Positions 1 to 7,117 of a stretch of DNA of 8,419 nt are shown here, piece after piece. The translations under genes and the position numbers were made by a program. Position 1 is the first letter of the stretch, and each line of letters opens with the position of its first letter. The notes beneath the pieces are model-generated. The model did not search any database, was not told the DNA's origin, and saw only the letters and a list, made by a program, of their open reading frames with translations. This stretch comes from an uncultured Lachnospiraceae bacterium (GTDB taxonomy: Bacteria > Bacillota > Clostridia > Lachnospirales > Lachnospiraceae). The stretch covers positions 1 to 8,419 of the forward strand of contig CANTGP010000112.1 of NCBI GenBank assembly GCA_947653315.1. Reading direction: 5' to 3'.

Positions 1-8
1 CAATTTTA

Positions 9-1850
9 CTACTGCAATTTCATTTTCCGGCACATCAACACGGCTTCACCCCTTGTAAGGATTTCGTCCAGCCTGCCGCTTCCGTCATTCCCTGCCAGTC
101 CCAAACTGCATGCCGCCCGCACGTAAGGTCTTGCAAAATCACGGCATACTCCGTCATAAACGCACTCCCTTTCTTCCGGCAGCTTCCGCCGTCCCTGATA
201 GGCGCCCACGGCAAGCACAAGGAATTCCTCCAGCGTAACCGCCCTCTCCGGGTAAAAACAACCGTCTTCCACAAGCCCTTCCGCAATGATACCGTTCTGC
301 CAGGCGCATTCCACCGTCCCGGCATACCACTCGTGTCCCACCACATCCCGGAACATATCGTTATAAACATTCACGGGAAAATAATGCAAAGCCTTTATGA
401 TCATGGCAAGGATATCCGCACGGCTGGCAGGTTCCGAAAGCCGGTCAAATCCCGCAAACGGATCTTCCTCACCGTCCGGATTTTCGATATCGCCGAAACA
501 TTCCGGCTTCACCGGAAGCACGATGCCGCACTCCGGCTCCCAGGCAGGCATATCCTGCGCCCCTGCCGCCAGCTCCGAAAGCATCCGGTATCCCCCTGTC
601 CCATCCGTCCGGGACATCGCTTCCCCGCAAACCTTCCGGATTCCGCGCGCAACCATACCCGCCATCCGGTATGCCCCGTAATCGTTGGTATGGGTAAAAT
701 CCCCCGGGTAAAAATACGGTTTCACGGCTTCCAGCCCAAGCTCCTTAATCCACTCCATACTGCATCCGTGAAGGTCGAGCACCGGTGTTTGCGTCTCCTC
801 CCCCACTTCCATGCACACCCCGGCATATTCTTCCAGCAAATCGTTATAACAGCCGCCGTTACCCTTCCAGGAATTTCTGGCAAGGGGCGTCACCAAAAGG
901 GGATACATCCCCTTTTCCCGGCTTTCCCGGATGTATCTGCACAGATTATCCCGGTATCCTTCCCCCGCTTTCAATTCCGCCAGCTTTTGGTCGTTATGGC
1001 CGAACTGGAACAGGATGAAATCCCCGCACCTACCTTCCCTTTCCACAATGGCATAATGTCCCTCGCTGCGGAAACTGTCCGTCGTCAGCCCCGAATGGGA
1101 ATGGTTGGACACCGCAATGTTCCCCTTCAGGTATGCCGGAAGCATCTGCCCCCAGCCCGCATAGCTGGTGCCCGCCGCATAAGGATATTCCGCGCTTTGG
1201 TCCGTCACCGTGGAATCCCCTGCAATGTACAGGGTAGGGCATTCCGTTTCCTCCACGCTAATCCGGCTCACGCGCGGTCTGTCGGCAACAACGGTAATAT
1301 CCACGGTCCGGTCCTCAAAGGCTTCCGTCTGCCCCCGCGGGATAATGTCGCATACATTCACCCGGAATGTAAGGTGCAGTTCCTTCCCCGCCGGAACCCC
1401 ACCGGCAAATACCAGTTTCCGCCTGCCCTCAAACACAAACGTTTTCCCCAGGGCTTCCCCCGCATCCGCGTGCACCGTCACAAGGTAATTTCCCTGATGC
1501 GGCACCCTGCATTTAAAGCAAAGGGGAATCCTGCGTTTCTCGCCCGCATTTACGCGGGCGGCTTCCTCCTGACCCATTTTCCCTGCATATTCCGCCATAA
1601 TACCGTCGGAATCCACATAACATCCCGAAGCGTCTTCCCCAATCCGGGTCATATCTTCGTTCCGGTACCAATACAGCGTGTCAAACGCGGAATTCAGTTC
1701 GGGAACCCGGAGCAAACCGTCTTCCCTCCGGTTTCTTTCCGTCACAAACCCATACCCCGTATCCGCACGGTACAAATCCCCGCGTCCCACCCGTATCCAT
1801 GACTGTCCTGTATCTTTATTATCCCCAAAAAGGAATATTTTGTCAAACAT
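9..1850 (-). CDS. Rhamnogalacturonan acetylesterase-like SGNH hydrolase with C-terminal SLH-like repeats
   Basis: Probably removes acetyl groups from rhamnogalacturonan oligosaccharides (CE12-like, YesT/RhgT relatives). Numbered from the ATG chosen here (613 aa), residues 1 to about 200 are a beta-rich N-terminal domain that I cannot name. The SGNH domain spans about 205-405: block I GDST with nucleophile Ser213, a block II Gly near 254 in NHSHSG, block III GHND with Asn286, and block V Asp384/His387 in GDFTHT. After a short acidic linker, about 472-613 resembles S-layer homology repeats (FRDVVGHEWYAGTVECAWQN, then a Gly-rich turn and FYPERAVTLEEF). There is no signal peptide or membrane segment, so it is predicted cytoplasmic, which is odd for SLH repeats. 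The ATG overlaps the GH105 stop by one base (TGATG), implying translational coupling. A TTG one codon upstream is a possible alternative start. It is the last gene of the operon in this window. The enzyme class is fairly sure; the exact ester substrate is inferred from context. Confidence 0.85.
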   Translation of the reverse strand: MFDKIFLFGDNKDTGQSWIRVGRGDLYRADTGYGFVTERNRREDGLLRVPELNSAFDTLYWYRNEDMTRIGEDASGCYVDSDGIMAEYAGKMGQEEAARVNAGEKRRIPLCFKCRVPHQGNYLVTVHADAGEALGKTFVFEGRRKLVFAGGVPAGKELHLTFRVNVCDIIPRGQTEAFEDRTVDITVVADRPRVSRISVEETECPTLYIAGDSTVTDQSAEYPYAAGTSYAGWGQMLPAYLKGNIAVSNHSHSGLTTDSFRSEGHYAIVEREGRCGDFILFQFGHNDQKLAELKAGEGYRDNLCRYIRESREKGMYPLLVTPLARNSWKGNGGCYNDLLEEYAGVCMEVGEETQTPVLDLHGCSMEWIKELGLEAVKPYFYPGDFTHTNDYGAYRMAGMVARGIRKVCGEAMSRTDGTGGYRMLSELAAGAQDMPAWEPECGIVLPVKPECFGDIENPDGEEDPFAGFDRLSEPASRADILAMIIKALHYFPVNVYNDMFRDVVGHEWYAGTVECAWQNGIIAEGLVEDGCFYPERAVTLEEFLVLAVGAYQGRRKLPEERECVYDGVCRDFARPYVRAACSLGLAGNDGSGRLDEILTRGEAVLMCRKMKLQ

Positions 1851-2902
1851 CAAAGCGCCCCGTCCTTTTCAATCGTATCGTACACCAGCAGCGTGGAGAA
1901 AAAGGCAAGCGCCAATCCCTGTCCCCATCCCTGAATCCAATCCTTGGATATGCCCCGGTAGCCTTCCCGATCCCTCATGACCGCCGTTCCTGCCGAAACA
2001 TTCATGACTTTTCCGTCCTCGCTTACGTTATTTAACAACCCCCTGACCGCTTTGTTCACATACTTGGAATGAAGCGGGTTCCCCCTCGTCAGCATGGCTG
2101 CCGCAATGCCTGCCGATGCGGATATCTCCTCATAGGATTCCCCGTCATCCAGTATCGTCCGCCAAAGCCCGTTTTCCGTCTGCACGGTCTTAAGCGCCGC
2201 AAGCTGTTCGTTTAAAGAACCTGCCACATCCATGTATTTCGGATACAGATAACACTCCGGAAGCACATCCCCTACCTTCGACATGGTAAACGCCGCCCAC
2301 GCATTGGCCCTGCCCCAGTAAATGCCGGACATATGGTTTTTTTCAATATTGTTATAGCCATGGTAATAAAAACCGCTGCTTGGATTCTGCAGGTATTTGA
2401 TGTGCCAGTAATACTGGTTCAGCGCATCGTTAATCATATCCTCATCTTTATTCATCACGCCCACTCGCAGCAGCAGGAACGCCGCCATGAACAGCGTATC
2501 CGCCCATGCCTGTTCCGGGAAATCGTTATTGGCGGAAACCGTATGCTGGAGGACGCGGTCCCCGAACCGCAGGGCATCTTTGGTGATAAATTCCACCTTA
2601 CTCATCAGGATATCATAGTATTTCTGTTCCCCGGTCGCCTGATACAAGGTCACGAGACAGTGCCCCATGGCACAGGCATTCACCGTCCATACCTTGGGAA
2701 GCCCCAAATCAATCAATTCATCCACCCGGTCTTTTAACAGCGTCAGGTATTCTTCTTTTTTTGTCTTTTCCCACGCGTCGCTGATTCCGTAGTAAGCCAC
2801 CCCGCAGGGCCAATCCCATGTCAAATCCATATTCATGGTTTTCCTAACAATGCGGTCAATGACTTCTTCTATTTCTTTTTTATCAATATCCAATTTTAAC
2901 AT
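1850..2902 (-). CDS. GH105 unsaturated rhamnogalacturonyl/glucuronyl hydrolase (YteR/YesR family)
   Basis: Predicted to hydrate and release the 4,5-unsaturated uronic acid at the non-reducing end of oligosaccharides made by pectate or rhamnogalacturonan lyases. The 350-aa length is normal for the family (all-alpha six-hairpin fold). Visible family marks are EQAWADTLFMAAFLL with Asp135, the likely general acid by analogy to Asp143 of Bacillus YteR; the IYWGRANAW block at about 194-202 that lines the substrate pocket; an EISASAG segment near 259-265; and the C-terminal WIQGWGQG block near 322-329. There is no signal peptide, so it should act in the cytoplasm on imported substrate. The ATG has a strong GGGAGGA site at 2908-2914, five bases upstream. 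It lies 101 bases downstream of the lipoprotein gene, with a stem-loop in the gap, and its stop overlaps the esterase start. The family is confident. Rhamnogalacturonyl rather than another unsaturated uronide (for example from glycosaminoglycan or ulvan) rests on the esterase neighbour. Confidence 0.92.
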   Translation of the reverse strand: MLKLDIDKKEIEEVIDRIVRKTMNMDLTWDWPCGVAYYGISDAWEKTKKEEYLTLLKDRVDELIDLGLPKVWTVNACAMGHCLVTLYQATGEQKYYDILMSKVEFITKDALRFGDRVLQHTVSANNDFPEQAWADTLFMAAFLLLRVGVMNKDEDMINDALNQYYWHIKYLQNPSSGFYYHGYNNIEKNHMSGIYWGRANAWAAFTMSKVGDVLPECYLYPKYMDVAGSLNEQLAALKTVQTENGLWRTILDDGESYEEISASAGIAAAMLTRGNPLHSKYVNKAVRGLLNNVSEDGKVMNVSAGTAVMRDREGYRGISKDWIQGWGQGLALAFFSTLLVYDTIEKDGAL

Positions 2903-2907
2903 GACAG

Positions 2908-2914
2908 TCCTCCC
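2908..2914 (-). promoter_or_regulatory. Strong ribosome binding site of the GH105 gene
   Basis: On the minus strand GGGAGGA is followed by five bases and the ATG at 2902-2900. It gives the downstream catabolic genes their own efficient translation start after the intergenic stem-loop. Confidence 0.8.
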
Positions 2915-2923
2915 TATACATAT

Positions 2924-2953
2924 ACAGCCCTCCGGTATTCACCGAAGGGCTGT
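2924..2953 (-). promoter_or_regulatory. Intergenic stem-loop between lipoprotein and GH105 genes
   Basis: Positions 2924-2936 pair with 2941-2953 around the four-base loop at 2937-2940. In minus-strand RNA the only non-Watson-Crick position (2932/2945) becomes a U-G wobble, so the 13-bp stem is unbroken in the operon transcript. In plus-strand RNA the same position is a C-A mismatch. The run of five T (2953-2957) lies on the plus strand, so the signal is not a canonical intrinsic terminator for the operon. Likely roles are protection of the 3' end of the abundant lipoprotein message, a processing site, or partial attenuation; it could also terminate any antisense transcript. Confidence 0.65.
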
Positions 2954-3003
2954 TTTTCACTTGCGGATATCCGGTTCTTCTTTTTTACGAAATCCAAATC
3001 GGA

Positions 3004-4773
3004 TTACTGGGGCAGTTTTGTACTGTTTCCTGCATTGTACGCTTCTGCTCTCTCGTCAATAATATCCTGATAGCCTGCATCCAGGTATTTCTGGGACAGT
3101 TCATCATATAATGCGTCAAATTCTTCCGGCTTGCACATGGTGAGCTGATCCCTGTACTCCGTATAGAGGGAAAGCAGGGTTGCCTGATACTCGCCTTCGC
3201 TTTCGATTACCACGGAATAGTTACAGTCAACAACGGAATATCCTGCTTCCGCCAACGCTACCTGTCCTTTGTAGTTCTCGATAATATCCTGCGTAAAGTC
3301 CTGAGGAACGTTCTTCGGCGAAGATGCTGCAATGACATCTTCAATGGTACCTGCCGTCCTTGCTTCAATGGTTACGCACCAGTAGTCTTTGTTGTTGTTG
3401 AAGCCCTGGGTCTTGTCGCTTCCCGTATATTCAATCTGTACCGGAAGTCCGTCCTGCATCTCATAATGCTCGCCTTCCGCGCCCCACTGCATGGTAAAGA
3501 GGTTTTCTTCCTGCGTCATCCATTCCATGTACATCATGGCTGCCTTAATCTGGTCTTCGGATGCCTGGGAGGAGAATCCGATCATCATACCCCAAGGGTT
3601 GTTGGAACGGAATGCGTAAGGTACGGTACCCTCTGCACTGTCCACCACATTTTCGGAAATCTTAATACCCAGCTTGCCGTCCGGGTTCTTCTCATAAAAT
3701 GCCTTTACGAAATCCACTTCTGCGGAAATATATCCGGAGAAGAACAGGCAGTCGCCGTTTACAAAGTTTGCCTTGTCGGTTTCCACATCCGTAATATAGT
3801 ATTCAGGGTTCTTGAAGCCCAAATTATACAGTTCGTTTTCCCTCTTAAGGAAACCTTTCTGTGCATCGCTGCTCAGAGCGGGAATTGCATAATGGCCTAC
3901 CGTTGCCCATGTAAGCTCATCCTGCGGATAAGCACGGAATGCATAGTTCTGGTCCACGCCCGCTTCGCTTGCCATATGGCCGCCTGCCGGGTAATCGCAG
4001 ATACCTTCATCCTTTAACTTCTGGTACATTGCTTTTTCGTCTGCCCATGTGGTCGGATATTTGTCCAAGCCAATCTGATCCAGCCAGTCCTGACGGTAGA
4101 AGGTTACGAATGTATAGTTGGTATTGTAATACGGTCTTTCTGCCAGTACAAAATAACGCTCATCGTTCATGGTCGTATACTGGATTTGGTCAAGGTCTAC
4201 CATCCGGTTGTAATAAGTCGGCGCAATCTGTGCAAACTGGTCCAAATCATACGTGGTCAGATAACCGTCGTTTGCCCACTGTGCCAGCTTCGGATAGTCA
4301 TATTCCATCAGGATGGTCGGCAGGTCGTCCGCTGCCGCCAGCAGGGAATAGGAAGTCAGTACATCCGTACGGGTAATCGGCTCAAATTCCACCGTAATGT
4401 TATATTTATCACCGAAATTCTCCTGAATCCATGTTTCCCAATAGTTCTCGCCGATTGCGGGTACGCCTTCCACGCCCCTGTCATATACGGGAATCTTAAT
4501 CGTTACGTTATCCGCAAACGCTTCCCAGCTTTCCATGCCTGCCGCGCCTGCCGGTGCTTCCGCCGTATCTGCCGCGGGCGTTTCCGCCGGTGCTTCCGCA
4601 GGGGTCTCAGCCGGTGCTTCCTCTTTCGTATCCGTATTGGTTTCCGCGGGAGCCGCCGGGGTTTCCGCCGTGGTTTCCTCAGCGTTTCCGCCGCCGCATC
4701 CTGCTAACATGCTCATTGCCATAACGCCTGCCAGCGCTCCTGCCATTAGCTTCTGAAGATAGTTCTTCTTCAT
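3004..4773 (-). CDS. Extracellular solute-binding lipoprotein of an oligosaccharide ABC transporter (LplA/YtcQ type)
   Basis: Captures oligosaccharide outside the cell and delivers it to the two permeases. The 589-aa protein starts with a lipoprotein signal: MKKN, a hydrophobic stretch, and a lipobox LAGC with acylated Cys26. Residues about 30-80 form a disordered linker built from AETPA/AEAPA units, which tethers the binding domain away from the membrane. The rest is a large, aromatic-rich substrate-binding domain of the Lpl/YtcQ type, with ADDLPTI near 148-154 and FYRQDWLDQIGL near 225-236, both typical of this family. The AAGGAGG site at 4781-4787 sits seven bases before the ATG. It is third in the operon, 117 bases after permease 2, with a purine-rich gap. 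Family is near certain; the ligand is inferred to be a pectin or rhamnogalacturonan oligosaccharide from the downstream enzymes. Confidence 0.93.
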   Translation of the reverse strand: MKKNYLQKLMAGALAGVMAMSMLAGCGGGNAEETTAETPAAPAETNTDTKEEAPAETPAEAPAETPAADTAEAPAGAAGMESWEAFADNVTIKIPVYDRGVEGVPAIGENYWETWIQENFGDKYNITVEFEPITRTDVLTSYSLLAAADDLPTILMEYDYPKLAQWANDGYLTTYDLDQFAQIAPTYYNRMVDLDQIQYTTMNDERYFVLAERPYYNTNYTFVTFYRQDWLDQIGLDKYPTTWADEKAMYQKLKDEGICDYPAGGHMASEAGVDQNYAFRAYPQDELTWATVGHYAIPALSSDAQKGFLKRENELYNLGFKNPEYYITDVETDKANFVNGDCLFFSGYISAEVDFVKAFYEKNPDGKLGIKISENVVDSAEGTVPYAFRSNNPWGMMIGFSSQASEDQIKAAMMYMEWMTQEENLFTMQWGAEGEHYEMQDGLPVQIEYTGSDKTQGFNNNKDYWCVTIEARTAGTIEDVIAASSPKNVPQDFTQDIIENYKGQVALAEAGYSVVDCNYSVVIESEGEYQATLLSLYTEYRDQLTMCKPEEFDALYDELSQKYLDAGYQDIIDERAEAYNAGNSTKLPQ

Positions 4774-4890
4774 AATGAATCCTCCTTTTTTGTAAAAATT
4801 TGAAAATAATTTGCGTAGTCTATGTAAATCCGGTTATCCGGAAAACTACCGTTCCTGTTCCTTTCCCGTTCCCCTTTCCACAGCCTTCCG
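4774..4890 (-). other. Intergenic gap between permease 2 and lipoprotein genes
   Basis: This 117-base gap carries the lipoprotein ribosome binding site (4781-4787). It also has a small 5-bp stem-loop (4829-4833 with 4838-4842) and, on the minus strand, a purine-rich stretch with three GGAAC copies between about 4848 and 4875. I see no convincing -35/-10 pair, so the lipoprotein gene is probably transcribed with the permeases. Confidence 0.4.
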
Positions 4891-5823
4891 TTATCCCTTA
4901 ACCGCACCGATCATGGCTCCTTTTACGAAATACTTCTGCGCAAACGGATACAGGCAGATGATGGGAAGCGTTACAAACATAATACATGCCGCCTGCAATA
5001 CCTCCGGCGTACTGGTTACTGCCGCCGCTTCGGAAAGGGTTGCCGACTGCGCCTCCGATGCCGACGCAACCATTTGGTACAGCTTATAGTTCACTAACTT
5101 TAACTTATCGGTCTTGATGTAGTACATATTGTCCGCATAAGAATTCCAACGTCCTACCGCATAAAACAGCGCCAATGTCGCGATAATCGGTTTCGACAGG
5201 GGAATCACGATTTTCGTCAATATCTGGATGTTGCTTGCACCGTCCAAAAACGCCGATTCCTCCAAACTGTCCGGTATATTGCTCTGTAAAAACGTCTTCA
5301 TAATCAGCATGTTATACGGGGAATAAATCAAAGGCCAAACCAATACCCACATATTGTCCAGCAGGTTTAAATCCTTCATCAACAGATAGGAAGGTATAAT
5401 ACCGGCCGTAAAGTACATGGGAACCATCAATACAAAGGTAAAAAACGTCTTTCCTTTCAGCCTCTTTTTGGAAAGAGGGTATGCCGCGCAGGTACATACC
5501 AGCAATCCCAAAACAGTAAAAATCACCGTTACCAAAACGCTGTATCCCATGGCATATACCAAGGTACCGTCCTTAAAAATGGATTTGTAGGCTTCAAAAT
5601 TAATTCCCTTCGGCCAAAAATAAATATTCTTTGCAATAACGTAACTATCCGCCGATATGGATTTCGCCGCCACATGGAGGAACGGCACGACACAAGTGGC
5701 ACATAACACCGTCACAAAAATAATCATTACCAAATCACTGACACGGAATTTGCTGATTGCCCTGCTTCCATCCGGCGATGACATCTCAGCCCCACGTACT
5801 ACTTCCTCATTTTTCTTTGCCAT
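4891..5823 (-). CDS. ABC transporter permease, LplC/YtcP type (sugar permease 2)
   Basis: Membrane-spanning subunit of a carbohydrate ABC importer (MalG-like, CUT1 class). The 310-aa protein has a charged cytoplasmic N-terminus (about 1-28) followed by about six hydrophobic segments: near 30-50, 90-115, 127-148, 157-175, 206-224 and 276-293. The cytoplasmic EAA loop that contacts the ATPase is clear: EESAFLDGASNIQILTKIVIPLSKP, about 188-212. The C-terminus ending in VKGAMIGAVKG is typical of this subfamily. The ATG at 5821-5823 has an AGGAGG site (5831-5836) overlapping the stop codon of the upstream permease gene, which indicates tight co-expression. No ATPase gene is present; Lpl-type systems normally borrow a shared MsmX-like ATPase. 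Confidence 0.94.
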   Translation of the reverse strand: MAKKNEEVVRGAEMSSPDGSRAISKFRVSDLVMIIFVTVLCATCVVPFLHVAAKSISADSYVIAKNIYFWPKGINFEAYKSIFKDGTLVYAMGYSVLVTVIFTVLGLLVCTCAAYPLSKKRLKGKTFFTFVLMVPMYFTAGIIPSYLLMKDLNLLDNMWVLVWPLIYSPYNMLIMKTFLQSNIPDSLEESAFLDGASNIQILTKIVIPLSKPIIATLALFYAVGRWNSYADNMYYIKTDKLKLVNYKLYQMVASASEAQSATLSEAAAVTSTPEVLQAACIMFVTLPIICLYPFAQKYFVKGAMIGAVKG

Positions 5824-5834
5824 TATGCCACCTC

Positions 5835-6788
5835 CTATAACAATCCTTCTTCGCCGAGTTTTTTGGCAACCCTGTCAGCAATCAGCACAAGCATGACGCC
5901 TACTAACGACTGGAACAGGTTTACCGCCGTGGACATACTGAATTTTCCGTTCTGCAGACCCTTTTCATATATGTAAACCGCCAACTGGTACTGAAAATCC
6001 TTAACCTGACTGTTTTCAAACGCCGTCAGACGTTCCAGGTTACTTCCCATGATACGTCCGAGGTTCATAATCAACATCGTTACCACGGTTCCCTTAATGC
6101 CCGGAAGGGTGATATGCCACATCCGCTTCCAACGGTTCGCGCCGTCGATCATCGCCGCTTCGTACAGCTCCCCGCTGATGCCCGTAATCGCCGCCAAGTA
6201 TATGATGGTTCCCCACCCCATGGTCTGCCATACGCCAATCAGCAGATAGGAAACCGCCCAATGCCATTTCTCCGTCAGGAACGGTATCCCTTCCTTAATC
6301 ACGCCCAAATTCATAAGGGCAATGTTCGCCAACCCCGTGGAAGGACGGAACATGGTATATGCCACGCTTCCGATGACTGCCCAGGAAAGGAAATGGGGCA
6401 GATACAACACGGTTTGGGAAACCTTCTTAAACCTTTGGAACCGCAGTTCATTCAAAATTAATGCCAAGATAATCGGCATCGGGAACCCGATGAGCAGGTC
6501 AAGCAGGTTAAATACCACGGAATTGCGCAGCGCCCTGTGGAAATCCTTATCCTTAAAAATCTTAACGAAAGTTTCCATCCCTACCCATGCGCTTCCGTCG
6601 TACCCTTTCGCCGGCTTATAGTCCATAAAGACCATGCGCAGACCCGGATAGGCGGCGTAGCTGAACAGAATCACCATCAATACGGGAAACGCAAGCAACA
6701 GGTATAACTGCCAATCTCTTTTAAAAGAATTTTTCCATGACATCGTATTTTTTACTTTCGGTAATGCCGAGGCATTGCTTTTCGCCAT
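5835..6788 (-). CDS. ABC transporter permease, LplB/YteP type (sugar permease 1)
   Basis: Partner permease (MalF-like) that pairs with the LplC-type protein. I start it at the ATG at 6786-6788 (317 aa, MAKSNASALPK), because GGAGGAAG lies just upstream and this gives the usual family length. An in-frame ATG at 6885-6887 would add 33 residues but has no recognisable ribosome binding site. Visible features are a basic N-terminus ending in WKNSFKRDWQLY, about six hydrophobic segments beginning at LLLAFPVLMVILFSY, and the EAA loop YEAAMIDGANRWKRMWHITLPG near 209-230. The end, VAKKLGEEGLL, resembles close Lpl-type homologues. It is the first gene of the operon and follows the divergent regulatory region, so the main promoter should lie just upstream. 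Confidence 0.93.
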   Translation of the reverse strand: MAKSNASALPKVKNTMSWKNSFKRDWQLYLLLAFPVLMVILFSYAAYPGLRMVFMDYKPAKGYDGSAWVGMETFVKIFKDKDFHRALRNSVVFNLLDLLIGFPMPIILALILNELRFQRFKKVSQTVLYLPHFLSWAVIGSVAYTMFRPSTGLANIALMNLGVIKEGIPFLTEKWHWAVSYLLIGVWQTMGWGTIIYLAAITGISGELYEAAMIDGANRWKRMWHITLPGIKGTVVTMLIMNLGRIMGSNLERLTAFENSQVKDFQYQLAVYIYEKGLQNGKFSMSTAVNLFQSLVGVMLVLIADRVAKKLGEEGLL

Positions 6789-6795
6789 CTTATCA

Positions 6796-6803
6796 CTTCC
6801 TCC
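6796..6803 (-). promoter_or_regulatory. Ribosome binding site that fixes the start of permease 1
   Basis: GGAGGAAG on the minus strand lies seven bases before the ATG at 6788-6786 (GGAGG core ten bases away). It supports this start over the upstream in-frame ATG at 6887, which has none. Confidence 0.7.
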
Positions 6804-6852
6804 ATTCTTCCACTGATTTCCAATCACTTTTTCATACTTCCTATTTTCATTT

Positions 6853-6858
6853 ATTATA
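6853..6858 (-). promoter_or_regulatory. Possible activator-dependent -10 element of the transport operon (P2)
   Basis: A perfect TATAAT reads on the minus strand inside an A/T-rich stretch. The position 17 bases upstream (6876-6881) bears no resemblance to TTGACA. A good -10 with a poor -35 fits a promoter needing an AraC-type activator. Transcripts from here would have a leader of roughly 55-60 bases before the permease 1 ATG. The AT-rich background makes chance matches easy. Confidence 0.35.
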
Positions 6859-6922
6859 TATAAAATGCCCTGCCCATTTCTATTCATTAAGTTCTAAATA
6901 CTATGCAAAAACGACCATTTAT

Positions 6923-6951
6923 GTTATACTATTTTTAAATCACCGCCAAAA
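6923..6951 (-). promoter_or_regulatory. Candidate promoter of the transport operon (P1)
   Basis: On the minus strand a TATAAC -10 (6923-6928) is preceded by TTGGCG with a 15-base spacer (6944-6949), or TTTTGG with a 17-base spacer (6946-6951). Transcription would start near 6915, giving a leader of about 125 bases. The -35 is weak either way, and P2 is a competing choice. Confidence 0.4.
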
Positions 6952-7088
6952 AGCATTGTGCATTTTTTTCATATATCCCTTTTTTTACCTCTTTTTTTGT
7001 GGAAATTTTTGCTTTTTTAGTTTTCGGCAATTATTTCCTTAGAAATTTTTTTCTTTTTTCATTTTTTTGAAATCACTTTTCTGCATGA

Positions 7089-7117
7089 TTGGCAAAGCAG
7101 GCAAATTGCACAAAAAT
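7089..7117 (+). promoter_or_regulatory. Weak candidate promoter of the AraC gene
   Basis: TTGGCA (7089-7094), a 17-base spacer, then AAAAAT (7112-7117). Each hexamer matches consensus only partly. It overlaps the TGCACAA site and the GGCAAA direct repeat, which would suit autoregulation. Confidence 0.25.

Noticed and set aside
333..1802. 489-codon plus-strand open frame opposite the esterase gene
   Set aside because: It is fully antisense to a well-supported gene with catalytic motifs. Its product is rich in Arg, His and Pro without any domain pattern, typical of a shadow frame.
2925..2957. Intrinsic terminator ending the operon after the lipoprotein gene
   Set aside because: The T tract is on the opposite strand; on the operon strand the stem is followed by TATATG-type sequence, and GH105 follows at once with its own strong ribosome binding site and no promoter.
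4774..4890. Internal promoter for the lipoprotein gene (TTTACA-like hexamer near 4822-4827)
   Set aside because: No acceptable -10 hexamer lies 16-18 bases downstream.
6904..6917. Catabolite-responsive (cre-like) element TGCAAAAACGACCA
   Set aside because: Ends match TG...CA, but the central CG is displaced by two bases from the cre consensus and the arms are not symmetric.
6737..7042. 101-codon plus-strand frame in the divergent region
   Set aside because: It overlaps the permease 1 gene and the T-rich leader; its Phe/Tyr/Leu-rich translation only reflects T runs. No ribosome binding site and no homology pattern.
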